The translations under genes and the position numbers were made by a program. This document shows, piece after piece, positions 1-10,259 of a DNA stretch of 64,000 bases. This DNA comes from Enoplolaimus lenunculus. Its lineage: Eukaryota > Nematoda > Enoplea > Enoplida > Thoracostomopsidae. The notes beneath the pieces were generated by a model that was not told where the DNA came from, searched no databases, and saw only the letters and a list, made by a program, of their open reading frames with translations. Where the stretch lies: the NCBI GenBank assembly GCA_030248215.1, contig JASANG010003810.1:310001-374000 (forward strand). The letters are read 5' to 3'. The stretch's first letter is position 1. The number at the start of each line of letters is the position of its first letter.

Positions 1-247
1 AAATATATTTCAATCTAAAAACTAAAACAAAACTAAAACCAAATCCTAAACCACACATTAAGGGAGAGTCCCCGGCTCCGCCTACTGAGACAGAATAGCC
101 ATATAACGAAATACTGTAATATCTAAAAGTCGTTTAAGAGCTAGTTGCAATTTGAACTCCCGCGGTTGAAATATACTCACTGGCCAATGTGTGAAACAGT
201 ACCGTAATACACAGTATGTATAAAGCATATTCTGAAGCGTATGCTTA

Positions 248-477
248 CACTGTAAATTCCAATGACTTGATTAATCAATTCAGCTAGCGAGTTAGTTATT
301 TCTAAATTATAAAATCAGTAAACATTAACTCATTCTGTGATGAGCTGATTCTCACTCTGAGTTAAGTTTATTAGCTCAGAATGAATTGAATAAGCTCAAA
401 ATTTTGAGTTCTGATAGTCCTACTTCAGACTGACTGATTTAACTTAAGTTAAAATCAACTCACTAAAATTTACAGTG
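248..477. mobile_element. MITE family A copy (CACTGTAAATT termini)
   Basis: Imperfect palindromic element of about 230 bp. It starts CACTGTAAATT and ends AATTTACAGTG, with a TA dinucleotide on both sides. The interior is made of short GAGTTRA / TAACTCA motifs in inverted order. At least seven more copies lie in this window. The TA flanks suggest Tc1/mariner-type mobilisation; no transposase gene is present. Confidence 0.8.
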
Positions 478-480
478 TAA

Positions 481-566
481 CCCTAAACATTAGAATGCGC
501 TCATAGCTAAGCCTAAGCAAAAATTAGTCTAAAGCTTCAGCTTATTCTATTTCAGTCCGACAGAAA
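481..566. repeat. Fragment of MITE family C (TTAGGC-bearing)
   Basis: Short run with AAGCCTAAGC, AAAGCTT and CTTATTCTATT motifs, typical of the inner part of family C. Neither terminus is preserved. Confidence 0.35.
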
Positions 567-593
567 GGCGCTTAATTCCTGATATTTCTTTAC

Positions 594-2027
594 ATGAGCC
601 TAAATGATTTTGTTTGTGTATTTTCATGCGCCGGCGCACCAAATCGTGTGTCTACTGTGAGCTTAGCTGATCCTTCGTTTGATGGCAATAACGAAGCACA
701 ACCTTGCAGTCGCTTTGCCAATTTACGTCAAGTTTACGAGACTAAAATTATGCCACTTCAATCTACGTTAAGAATTGACGAGTTGATACCGGATGTACAC
801 GAAGGTATTATAATGATTACAAATTACAATCCTAAGTTGAACATTGGAATCATCAAAAAAATTGTGTAAAAAATTCTTTGTAGTTGTTTTTTACGAAAGC
901 CCGTATGCGATCCTTAAAAAGGAATTCTTAGCGTTAAAACTGTACCGTTCCTGATTCTGAAGTGCGCTCCGTGACTGATCCTGATTCTGCTCCATTTTTT
1001 TCTGGTTGACTCGGTTTCATCGGTGTAACGCACTTGCGTCTATTGTTTGGCATTGCTAAATGTGTAAACTTAGCTATTATAATGTAAACTACAGCGCTCC
1101 GTATTAGTTTCTGTGGTTTATTTTGATGTGTAGCTTAAATTAAACCATTTACAATCGTCAGACAACGACCTTAAGCCTAATCTAACCGAGATGAACCTAT
1201 TGACTACCTTATCAGTTACCCGAACCGGGAAATTGTTGGTTCTTTCAATAGGTTCCACTCGGCTAGATTAGGCTTTACATCTTTGGCTGACGATTCTAAA
1301 TTCGCTTAATTTAAGCTACACCTCAAATTTATTCATAGAAACTAATACGGAGCTCTGTGGTTTACATAATAACAGCTAAGTTTACACATTTGGCAATGCC
1401 GAACAAAACACGCAAGCTCACTTCACCAACGAAACTGAGTCAACCAGGAAAAATCGAGCAGAATTAGACTCAGTCACGGAGCGCACCTCAGAATCAGGAA
1501 CGGTACGGTTTTCCGGTTTTCAGCGCTAGGAATTTTTTTAGGATCGCATATATACCGACTTTCTAAAAAGCAATTGCAAAGAATTTTGACACAATTTTTT
1601 GGTGATTACAATGTTCAACTTACGATAGTAATTTGTAATCATACAAAAGTGGGTAATTTTTCCGAATCAATATATTTGTTCCAACTGTCAGTTGGACTAC
1701 ATTGGTTCGACCAATCGACAATTTTTTAAACGCATTTGCGAGCACCAGCAGTTTCCAGATAGCACCCTCAATCAAACTAAGTCAAGTTCAACATTCAAGT
1801 CAACTATCACAGACGACAGTCACAGTTGCGGTCTTTTTTACTTTTCTACAATCTCTGCCAGTTCTCGTCAGAGCACCCCCTCTAGATACAACTTCGCTCT
1901 CTATGACCTCGAATCACTCTTCATACGCGATTTACGACCTAAATTGAATCTGCAGAGCAATACTTATCGCTATAGAATAATTGTCACCAAAATTTTCATC
2001 AAATCCGTTGCTAGCCCTTACCAATGA
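594..2027 (+). mobile_element. Penelope-like retroelement remnant with GIY-YIG domain
   Basis: An open stretch near 1692-2027 reads as a GIY-YIG endonuclease core: DYIGST, then a basic helix ending in CEH, and later a LESLFIRDLRPKLNLQ segment like the family's conserved Glu helix and final P-x-LN. A Cys-x2-Cys pair lies just upstream of the YIG, as is usual in Penelope-like elements. The stretch at 594-869 ends in a TNYNPKLNIGIIKKI segment, which resembles the region between the reverse transcriptase and endonuclease of these elements. The two pieces are separated by a large inverted repeat. No reverse transcriptase core is present, so this is a degraded 3' remnant. The endonuclease assignment is fairly firm; the upstream piece is weaker. 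Confidence 0.5.
813..1642. repeat. Large inverted repeat, arms about 390 bp
   Basis: The left arm (813 to about 1203) is mirrored by the right arm (about 1244 to 1642) around a ~40-bp centre. Matching landmarks include ATGATTACAAATTA at the left end against TAATTTGTAATCAT at the right end, and CCTAATCTA against TAGATTAGG near the centre. The arms have diverged. The outer ~55 bp of the left arm overlap the end of the Penelope-like upstream piece, so the foldback contains some retroelement-derived sequence. Confidence 0.75.
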
Positions 2028-2040
2028 CTGACCACTTATC

Positions 2041-2399
2041 GTGTAATAATTTTTACGTGTGTGATATATGTATAAATCAATATATATATTTGTATATAAT
2101 CATATGAACACGATAGTGTTCATATATATGATTCGCGCATCTCAAGCGCGTATTTTCAGTTTAGTTCGCATGTTGGTGCTCAAGTAATATCAGACCTGTA
2201 TCGTTTAAATTTTGTACACTGGTATCCTGGTACGTAAGGAATATTTGTGCCAAAGGATTTTGCAAACCAGTGTGGTCTTTAATAGTTACGGTCAAAAAAC
2301 TCCTTACAGAAAGTGCACGAAATTTTTCATTTTGGTTCAACACTTTTTACACGTTAGCTATGTAATTTTACGATTATAACTTTCACCACTTTATAGAGC
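2041..2399. other. Unassigned spacer before the tandem array
   Basis: AT-rich sequence with ATATATGT runs near 2060-2110. No convincing exon, RNA gene or complete repeat is seen. The last ~18 bases hold the first copy of the CACTTTATAGAGCTTACGG anchor that recurs in the array. Confidence 0.4.
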
Positions 2400-5300
2400 T
2401 TACGGTTGGTTTCACCCCAACAGTCGGTTGCACCCCAACGGTTGGTTTCACCCCAACGGTTGGTTTCACCCCAACGGTTAGTTTTACCCCAACGGTTGGT
2501 TTTGCCCCAACGGTTGGTTTTGCCCCAACGGTTGGTTTTGCCCCAACGGTTGGTTTCACCCCAACGGTTGGTTTCACCCCAACGGTTGGTTTCACCCCAA
2601 CGGTTGGTTTTGCCCCAACGGTTGGTTTTGCCCCAACGGTTGGTTTTGCCCCAACGGTTGGTTTTGCCCCACCACTTTATAGAGCTTACGGTTGGTTTCA
2701 CCCCAACGGTTGGTTTCACCCCAACAGTCGGTTTCACCCCAACGGTTGGTGTCACCCCAACGGTTGGTTTCACCCCCACGGTTAGTTTTGCCCCAACGGT
2801 TGGTTTTGCCCCAACGGTTGGTTTTGCCCCAACGGTTGGTTTTGCCCCAACGGTTGGTTTCACCCCAACGGTTGGTTGCACCCCAACAGTCGGTTTCTCC
2901 CCAACGGTTGGTTTCACCCCAACGGTTGGTTTTGCCCCAACGGTTGGTTTTGCCCCAACGGTTGCTTTTGCCCCAACGGTTGGTTTTGCCCCAACGGTTG
3001 GTTTCACCCCAACGGTTGGTTTTGCCCCAACGGTTGGTTTCAGCTCAACGGTTGGTTTCACCCCAACGGTTGGCTTCACCAAACGGATGGTTTCTCCCCA
3101 ACGGATGGTTTCACCACAACAGTGGGTTCCACCCCAACGGTTGGTTTTTACCCCAACGGTTGGTTTCACCCCAACGGTTGGTCTCACCCCAACAGTCGGT
3201 TTCACCCCAACAGTCGGTTTCACCCCAACGGTTGGTTTCACCCCAACGGTTGGTTTCACCCCAACGGTTAATTTTGCCCCAACGGTTGGTTTTGCCCCAA
3301 CGGTTGGTTTTGCCCCAACGGTTGGTTTCACCGCAACGGTTGTCTTCACCAAACGGATGGCTTCACCAAACGGATGGTTTCACTCCAACGGATGGTTTCA
3401 CCACAACAGTGGGTTCCACCCCAACGGTTGGTTTTACCCCAACGGTTGGTTTCACTCCAACGGTTGGTCTCACCCCAACAGTCGGTTTCACCCCAACGGT
3501 TGGTCTCACCCCAACAGTCGGTTTCACCCCAACGGTTGGTTTTGCCCCAACGGTTGGTTTGGCCCCAACGGTTGGTTTCACCCCAACGGTTGGTTTCATC
3601 CCAACGGTTGGTTTCACCCCAACAGTCGGTTTCTCCCCAACGGTTGGTTTCACCTCCGGTTGGTTTTGCCCCACCACTTTATAGAGCTTACGGTTGGTTT
3701 CACCCCAACGGTTGGTGTCACCCCAACAGTCGGTTTCACCCCAACGGTTGGTTTCACCCCAACGGTTGGTTTCACCCCAACGGTTAGTTTTGCCCCAACG
3801 GTTGGTTTTGCCCCAACGGTTGGTTTCAGCTCAACGGTTGGTTTCACCCCAACGGTTGGCTTCACCAAACGGATGGTTTCTCCCCAACGGATGGTTTCAC
3901 CACAACAGTGGGTTCCACCCCAACGGTTGGTTTTTACCCCAACGGTTGGTTTCACCCCAACGGTTGGTTTCACCCCAACGGTTGGTCTCACCCCAACAGT
4001 CGGTTTCACCCCAACAGTCGGTTTCACCCCAACGGTTGGTTTCACCCCAACGGTTGGTTTCACCCCAACGGTTAATTTTGCCCCAACGGTTGGTTTTGCC
4101 CCAACGGTTGGTTTTGCCCCAACGGTTGGTTTCACCGCAACGGTTGGCTTCACCAAACGGATGGCTTCACCAAACGGATGGTTTCACTCCAACGGATGGT
4201 TTCACCACAACAGTGGGTTCCACCCCAACGGTTGGTTTTACCCCAACGGTTGGTTTCACTCCAACGGTTGGTCTCACCCCAACAGTCGGTTTCACCCCAA
4301 CGGTTGGTCTCACCCCAACAGTCGGTTTCACCCCAACGGTTGGTTTTGCCCCAACGGTTGGTTTGGCCCCAACGGTTGGTTTCACCCCAACGGTTGGTTT
4401 CATCCCAACGGTTGGTTTCACCCCAACAGTCGGTTTCTCCCCAACGGTTGGTTTCACCTCCGGTTGGTTTTGCCCCACCACTTTATAGAGCTTACGGTTG
4501 GTTTCACCCCAACGGTTGGTGTCACCCCAACAGTCGGTTTCACCCCAACGGTTGGTTTCACCCCAACGGTTGGTTTCACCCCAACGGTTAGTTTTGCCCC
4601 AACGGTTGGTTTTGCCCCAACGGTTGGTTTTGCCCCAACGGTTGGTTTCACCGCAACGGTTGGTTTCACCCCAACAGTCGGTTTCTCCCCAACGGTTGGT
4701 TTCACCCCAACGGTTGGTTTCACCCCAACGGTTGGTTTTGCCCCAACGGTTGGTTTTGCCCCAACGGTCGGTTTTGCCCCAACGGTTGGTTTCAGCTCAA
4801 CGGTTGGTTTCACCCCAACGGTTGGCTTCACCAAACGGATGGTTTCACTCCAACGGATGGTTTCACCACAACAGTGGGTTCCACCCCAACGGTTGGTTTT
4901 ACCCCAACGGTTGGTTTTACCCGAACGGTTGGTTTCACCCCAACGGTTGGTCTCACCCCAACGGTTGGTTTCATCCCAACGGTTGGTTTCACCCCAACAG
5001 TCGGTTTCTCCCCAACGGTTGGTTTCACCTCCGGTTGGTTTTGCCCCACCACTTTATAGAGCTTACGGTTGGTTTCACCCCAACGGTTGGTGTCACCCCA
5101 ACAGTCGGTTTCACCCCAACAGTCGGTTTCACCCCAACGGTTGGTTTCACCCCAACGGTTGGTTTCATCCCAACGGTTGGTTTCACCCCAACAGTCGGTT
5201 TCTCCCCAACGGTTGGTTTCACCTCCGGTTGGTTTTGCCCCACCACTTTATAGAGCTTACGGTTGGTTTCACCCCAACGGTTGGTGTCACCCCAACAGTC

Positions 5301-6235
5301 GGTTTCACCCCAACAGTCGGTTTCACCCCAACGGTTGGTTTCACCCCAACGGTTGGTTTCACCCCAACGGTTAGTTTTGCCCCAACGGTTGGTTTTGCCC
5401 CAACGGTTGGTTTTGCCCCAACGGTTGGTTTCACCGCAACGGTTGGTTTCACCCCAACAGTCGGTTTCTCCCCAACGGTTGGTTTCACCCCAACGGTTGG
5501 TTTCACCCCAACGGTTGGTTTCACCCCAACGGTTGGTTTTGCCCCAACGGTTGGTTTCAGCTCAACGGTTGGTTTCACCCCAACGGTTGGCTTCACCAAA
5601 CGGATGGTTTCACTCCAACAGTGGGTTCCACCCCAACGGTTGGTTTTACCCCAACGGTTGGTTTTACCCCAACGGTTGGTTTCACCCCAACGGTTGGTCT
5701 CACCCCAACAGTCGGTTTCACCCCAACGGTTGGTCTCACCCCAACGGTTGGTTTTGCCCCAACGGTTGGTTTGGCCCCAACGGTTGGTTTGGCCCCAACG
5801 GTTGGTTTTGCCCCAACGGTTGGTTTCACCCCAACGGTTGGTTTCACCCCAACAGTCGGTTTCTCCCCAACGGTTGGTTTCACCCCAACGGTTGGTTTCA
5901 CCCCAACGGTCGGTTTCACCCCGACGGTCGGTTTCACCCCAACGGTCGGTTTCATCCCAACGGTTGGTTTCACCCCAACGGTTGGTTTCACCCCAGCGGT
6001 TGGTTCCACCCCAACGGTTGGTTTCACCGCAACGGTTGGTTTTGCCCCAACGGTTTGTTTCACCCCAGGGGTTCGTTTCACCCCAGCGGTTAATTTTACC
6101 CCAGCGGTTAATTTTGCCCCAGAGGTTGGTTTCACCCTAACGGCTGGTTTCACCTCAACGGTCGGTTTCAGCCCAAGGGTTGGTTTCACACAAACGGTTA
6201 GCTTCACCGCAACGGACCATGTCACCCCCATGGAT
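2400..6235. repeat. 18-bp minisatellite array with higher-order blocks
   Basis: About 3.8 kb of a tandem 18-mer, consensus CCAACGGTTGGTTTCACC, roughly 210 units. Variants carry TTTTGCC or CAGTCGG. Every unit holds the quasi-palindrome CCAAC-G-GTTGG. A non-unit anchor, CCACCACTTTATAGAGCTTACGG split across units, recurs near 2382, 2669, 3670, 4474, 5046 and 5240, so the 18-mers are packed in higher-order blocks. The 3670 and 4474 blocks are nearly identical over 804 bp, which indicates recent segmental amplification. Units degenerate after about 6050. Because the unit is a multiple of three and lacks stops, several frames on both strands stay open for hundreds of codons; this is not evidence of coding. 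Confidence 0.95.
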
Positions 6236-6266
6236 TAATGCAGCAGCTTGGTAAAGCGGTTGAAAC

Positions 6267-7027
6267 TAGAAAAAAATGCTCAGCACTTGAGCAAAAAGGG
6301 ATATGTTTCATATTCCTATTAAAAGTATGGTAAACTAGATCAGCACATTCGCTTTATGTAACCTGGAAAAGTATTAAGATACAATAGCGGCCAAAATCAT
6401 GTTAATCATTAATTTTTCTGAAACATATTGCGGACAGCAAAATTTCTGTAATATTTTTTGTAAGAAACAGATGCTTTTCTTGAATGCAAACCGAAATTAT
6501 TTCTGAAATGTAGACAGATTTTGCTTGGAATCCATGAATGTATATTGAAGTTCTCTACAAAACGTATTAAGTTTACCTATGGCTTTGTATTACCATAGTT
6601 AATTGAATTTCATAAGAGCATTGTGTGGCAACATAATGGCTGTTACAGTAATGCGCATTTCCCACCCGAGTTATTTATCTGTTTCACTGCATAGTCACGA
6701 CTATTGAAGCTCACAAATCGCACCGTATTCTGGCAACATCGATTAACTTGCAAAATCAAAGAGCGGTATACCTCAGCCATGTCTCTGCGACCCTAAGGAA
6801 TTTCTGAAAATTGCTAACAAATCCTGTCAAAAACTTCAATGTTAGAAATAGATTTGCTGTCCGCAAGATGTTTCAGAAAAATTAATAATTAACATGATTT
6901 TGGCCGCTATTGTATCTTAATACTTTTCCAGGTTACATAAAGCGAATGTGCTGATCTAGTTTACCATACTTTTAATAGGAATATGAAACATATCCCTTTT
7001 TGCTCAAGTGCTGAGCATTTTTTTCTA
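6267..7027. mobile_element. TIR DNA element, non-autonomous, ~180-bp arms
   Basis: The first ~180 bp (from GAAAAAAATGCTCAGCACTT) are repeated almost perfectly in inverted order at the right end (about 6850-7025). TA lies directly outside each end. The ~400-bp interior has no meaningful open frame. The nearly identical arms suggest a young insertion. TA flanks fit a Tc1/mariner-type mechanism, but the superfamily is uncertain. Confidence 0.8.
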
Positions 7028-9060
7028 GTAATATACAATATCTGTTTTAAACAGAACAATTTGTAAAATATATATGTCACAGAGCAAATTGCTACGCTGG
7101 GTGTATATTTTGCTGCTCTCAGAATACTCTGCGGTAAACAGCTACACTCTTGTGTATATTACAGATTACTACCAGCACCAGGAGTTTAGTAGGAGAGCAC
7201 TATCACGGTATGCATAAGTTACTTAATAATGAAACAAACTCTTGCAGTTGGTAAACAAAAGGTAATAATGTACGACACGTAGTAAATCCTCTACTACTGC
7301 ACTCTCGTTATTATGCGTAACAAAATACCCTGCGTAGCAATTTGCGCTGCGACGTATATACTGCAAGCCGCAGCCGGAGGTAAAAATAGAAGCTGAAGGT
7401 GAAACGAAAGTTAATTGCTCTCCTACCGCACTCTTGTCATTATGCGTGGCAAACTACCCGGCGTTGCAAGTTGCGCTACGACATATATACTGCAGGCTGT
7501 AACCGGAGGGAAAAATACGAAACTGCAGATGAAACAAAGTTTGGATAATTTAACAATATTATCTTTAGTGTTTTCAACAATTGGATTTTCGGCTAGATTC
7601 TTGAGAAATCTGTGGCAATTATAAAATTATAATTATTCTTAAGGACAGAAGTGTTACAAATACAAAATTTAAGCACTGAAATTGTTGGAACCTGTAGCGA
7701 AACTGCGAGCCCGGCGGAAATACATTTTCTATTGTGCCTAAGATATTCAATTGCCAGCAATTTTTAAATGGTTTTCAAAACTGTGAATTAAGGTCCTACA
7801 ACAATCAATATTTGACGAAGTGTCTTACTGTCACCGCCCTCGGGCAGTGACTCTGTTTTCACTCGCGGCAATCATCAAAGAAATATGTGTTATGATACAA
7901 AAAACGTTTGTAATAAATAGTTTTATTGCAAATTATCAACTGGAATTTTTTCACAATGATGCTTTAAAATGTAACATTCCTTCAGTCTGCACTATTGTTC
8001 TACAGCAAGAATTCAAACGAATTTCATTGTGTTGTTTTGAATCTAGTGTTACTAATCGCGCACGTTTGCTTATTTATAGGCCAGTCCTAAAAACTAAGGA
8101 AATTATCTAATTCATATGATTCAAACTTAAAACTTGCTTCGGTGTCTGAGCTAAAATACGTTATGCAGTTTGGGCATTTTTGTGTGCTAAAGATGATTAT
8201 AAATTTTGTCCCCTTTCGGTCTGAAAACTAACCATTGGTGCAGCCTCTAGTATAAGCGAAGCTACGAGTAACGCTTCAACAGACGTCAAAAGTTGCAGTC
8301 GTATTCTCGGCGCAGTGAATAGCAAGGTGCTGTTGGGCTGAAACAGTACATACGATTCATTTTGGTTTGACTTAACACTCAAATCTGTTTGCTAAAGCAT
8401 GTAATAGAAAAAATAAATACGAAAGCGATTTGCAATTGGCTGATCTTTTGTTGCATACGTACACTCGACAAAGGTCTTCAATGACTGCTTCCAGGTCTCA
8501 ACTGGAGGTGAAAAATATCACAAATAGAGATCAACAAAGTTTGCAGGAGCCGAAGCAGTAGTTGAAATAAGATTGGGTGCTTAAAGTAGCGTTTAATTTG
8601 GTAATTTCAGCAAATATTCGTAAAGTTGTTTTGTTTAGTTTTGGCTTAATTTTAAGAAATCCCGACAAACAACTTCTAAAATTGCATCAAAACTTGAAGC
8701 CATCGGCATCGAACGATATATAATACATGGTTGTTTAACTATGCATAATTTTACTATCGAAATTGTTGGAACCTCCTAGAATATGGTCTGAAAGACCTGA
8801 TTCGAAAGTCGGTTCAAATATCCGAAAATGCTTGGATCTCGGTGACTGTTTTTGGCATTCGGACAAAAGTAGCTTGTTTTCTCGTTTAGTTTCAGTGGCG
8901 GTCCAGAAATTTCTGGCGGGGGGATGCAGAAGTAGAAAATGTTAAGTTTTGGCAACAAGTTACGCACACACTTGCCCATGCAAAGAACAGGTCACTTCCA
9001 ATTTCCTGAGTAATTTTGAATTACACAAAATCTTACTTTACAAGATCCCAATTTCCCAAA
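7028..9060. other. Unassigned intergenic sequence
   Basis: No exon with matching splice phases was found here, although the upstream exon of the KYRK-repeat gene could lie in or beyond this stretch. A phrase AAATTGTTGGAACCT occurs near 7680 and near 8760, so some of this is dispersed repeat. A local tandem duplication lies at 7292-7534. Confidence 0.4.
7292..7534. repeat. Tandem duplication, unit about 125 bp
   Basis: Two adjacent diverged copies (about 7292-7403 and 7424-7534) share GCACTC, TTATTATGCGT / TCATTATGCGT, TTGCGCT, ACGACATATATACTGCA-like and GATGAAAC-type landmarks in the same order. Confidence 0.6.
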
Positions 9061-9175
9061 AGCTTAGGCTATTCAGAACTTTAGGATTAGATTTAGGTTT
9101 AGGCTTAAGCTTAAGCCTACGCTTTAATAGGCTAAAGTTTAGGTGTAGGCTTAGGTTCGCGCATAGGCTATAAAG
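9061..9175. repeat. Degenerate TTAGGC-rich tract
   Basis: Repeated TTAGGC / TTAGGT / TTAAGC hexamers in near-register, as in the inside of family C MITEs but without recognisable termini. Confidence 0.5.
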
Positions 9176-9379
9176 TCCATAGGCATGCAAATGCAGGAGC
9201 AGCCCCTCTGTAGCCAAATTGGCGTTGCTCGCAGTGCCGGGGGTACGAGCTCCTCCCAAACTCGCGAGCTAGAAGCTAGACGTATTTTAAAACTTGCCAA
9301 AACACACAGAAAATTAGTTGTGCTAAGTGTCGGGGCGAAGCCCCGAAAGAACGGAAATTTTGAGATATCGGAACCAAGA

Positions 9380-9875
9380 TTTGCACTGTAAATTTAATTT
9401 TAACCCTGATTTCTGTTAACCCTAACCTCAGGCGTGTTATAGAGCACTTCGTGACACGCATTAGGGTAGGGTTAACTCAAAATTTACCTGCTATATATGT
9501 ATATACAACACACAAATTATTTATATGTGTGTGGACAATACGAGTTAACCTAGGGTTAACACATTGCAAAAATTGTGGCATTTTAGAAGAAAATTAAAAA
9601 TTTTCACAAAAGGGTTTTAAACCACTCGCCCCCCCTGGAGAAATTCTAACTCAGCAATATTTTCTTGCCACCCACACTGGAAATCCGTTAATCACCAGCT
9701 GAACCTGTTAACATTGTCTCAATCGAATTAACCCTACCCTAACGCTTGTCACAAACCCGTTTGTCACAAGCATTAGGGTAGGGTTAACAGAAAAAAAGCG
9801 TCATAATATAGGATTAACGCGTGACAAATTTAAAATCTGTCACACGTTAACCCTACATTATGACACTTTTTGTGG
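9380..9875. repeat. Cluster of palindromes built on GGGTTAAC / GTTAACCC
   Basis: An almost perfect 60-bp palindrome lies at 9728-9787 (TTAACCCTACCCTAACG facing its complement around ACAAACCCGTTTGT). A second nested hairpin spans about 9791-9875. Related GTTAACCCTA and TAGGGTTAAC motifs continue back to about 9400. This may be a foldback MITE with decayed outer ends. Confidence 0.65.
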
Positions 9876-10015
9876 CAAGGTGCGGTACAATTTACACTCT
9901 GAAATATCAGCTGCTTTTAATAGTGACGGCGACCAGGCCGGCTCAGAAATGTGTCTAAACGAATTAACGGAGTATTCCTGGTTTTTACTGAGTACTCCGC
10001 TTTCGAATAAACCTG

Positions 10016-10233
10016 CACTGCAAAAAATGGTGAGTCAAATTGACTCTCTCCTCTCTCCGAAATAGGCTTTTCCGGACTACACAACCTGAGTCAAATTTTG
10101 TTTCCGCCAGAGTGAAATTCGACTCACTGACTCGCACGTTTGATTCTGGCGGAGTTGAATTTTGACTCAGTTTGTGTAGTCCCGAAAAGCCTATTTCGGA
10201 TGGAGTCAATTTGACTCACCATTTTTTGCTGTG
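10016..10233. mobile_element. MITE family B copy (CACTGCAAAAAATGG termini)
   Basis: Palindromic element starting CACTGCAAAAAATGGTGAG and ending with its near-complement. It contains paired TCCGAAATAGGC / GCCTATTTCGGA and GTAGTCC blocks. It ends 26 bp before an exon of the KYRK-repeat gene. Confidence 0.85.
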
Positions 10234-10259
10234 TGAGAAACTTTTATTTTAAATTTCAG

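Noticed and set aside
2406-6140. 1,244-codon open frame through the tandem array, read as a giant structural protein
   Set aside because: The 18-bp unit has no stop in most frames of either strand, so openness is automatic. No splice or UTR signals; the start codon lies within the repeat itself.
7415-8110. Small open frames as 5' exons of the KYRK-repeat gene
   Set aside because: None ends in a good phase-1 donor matching the 10260 acceptor, and part of the region is a tandem duplication.
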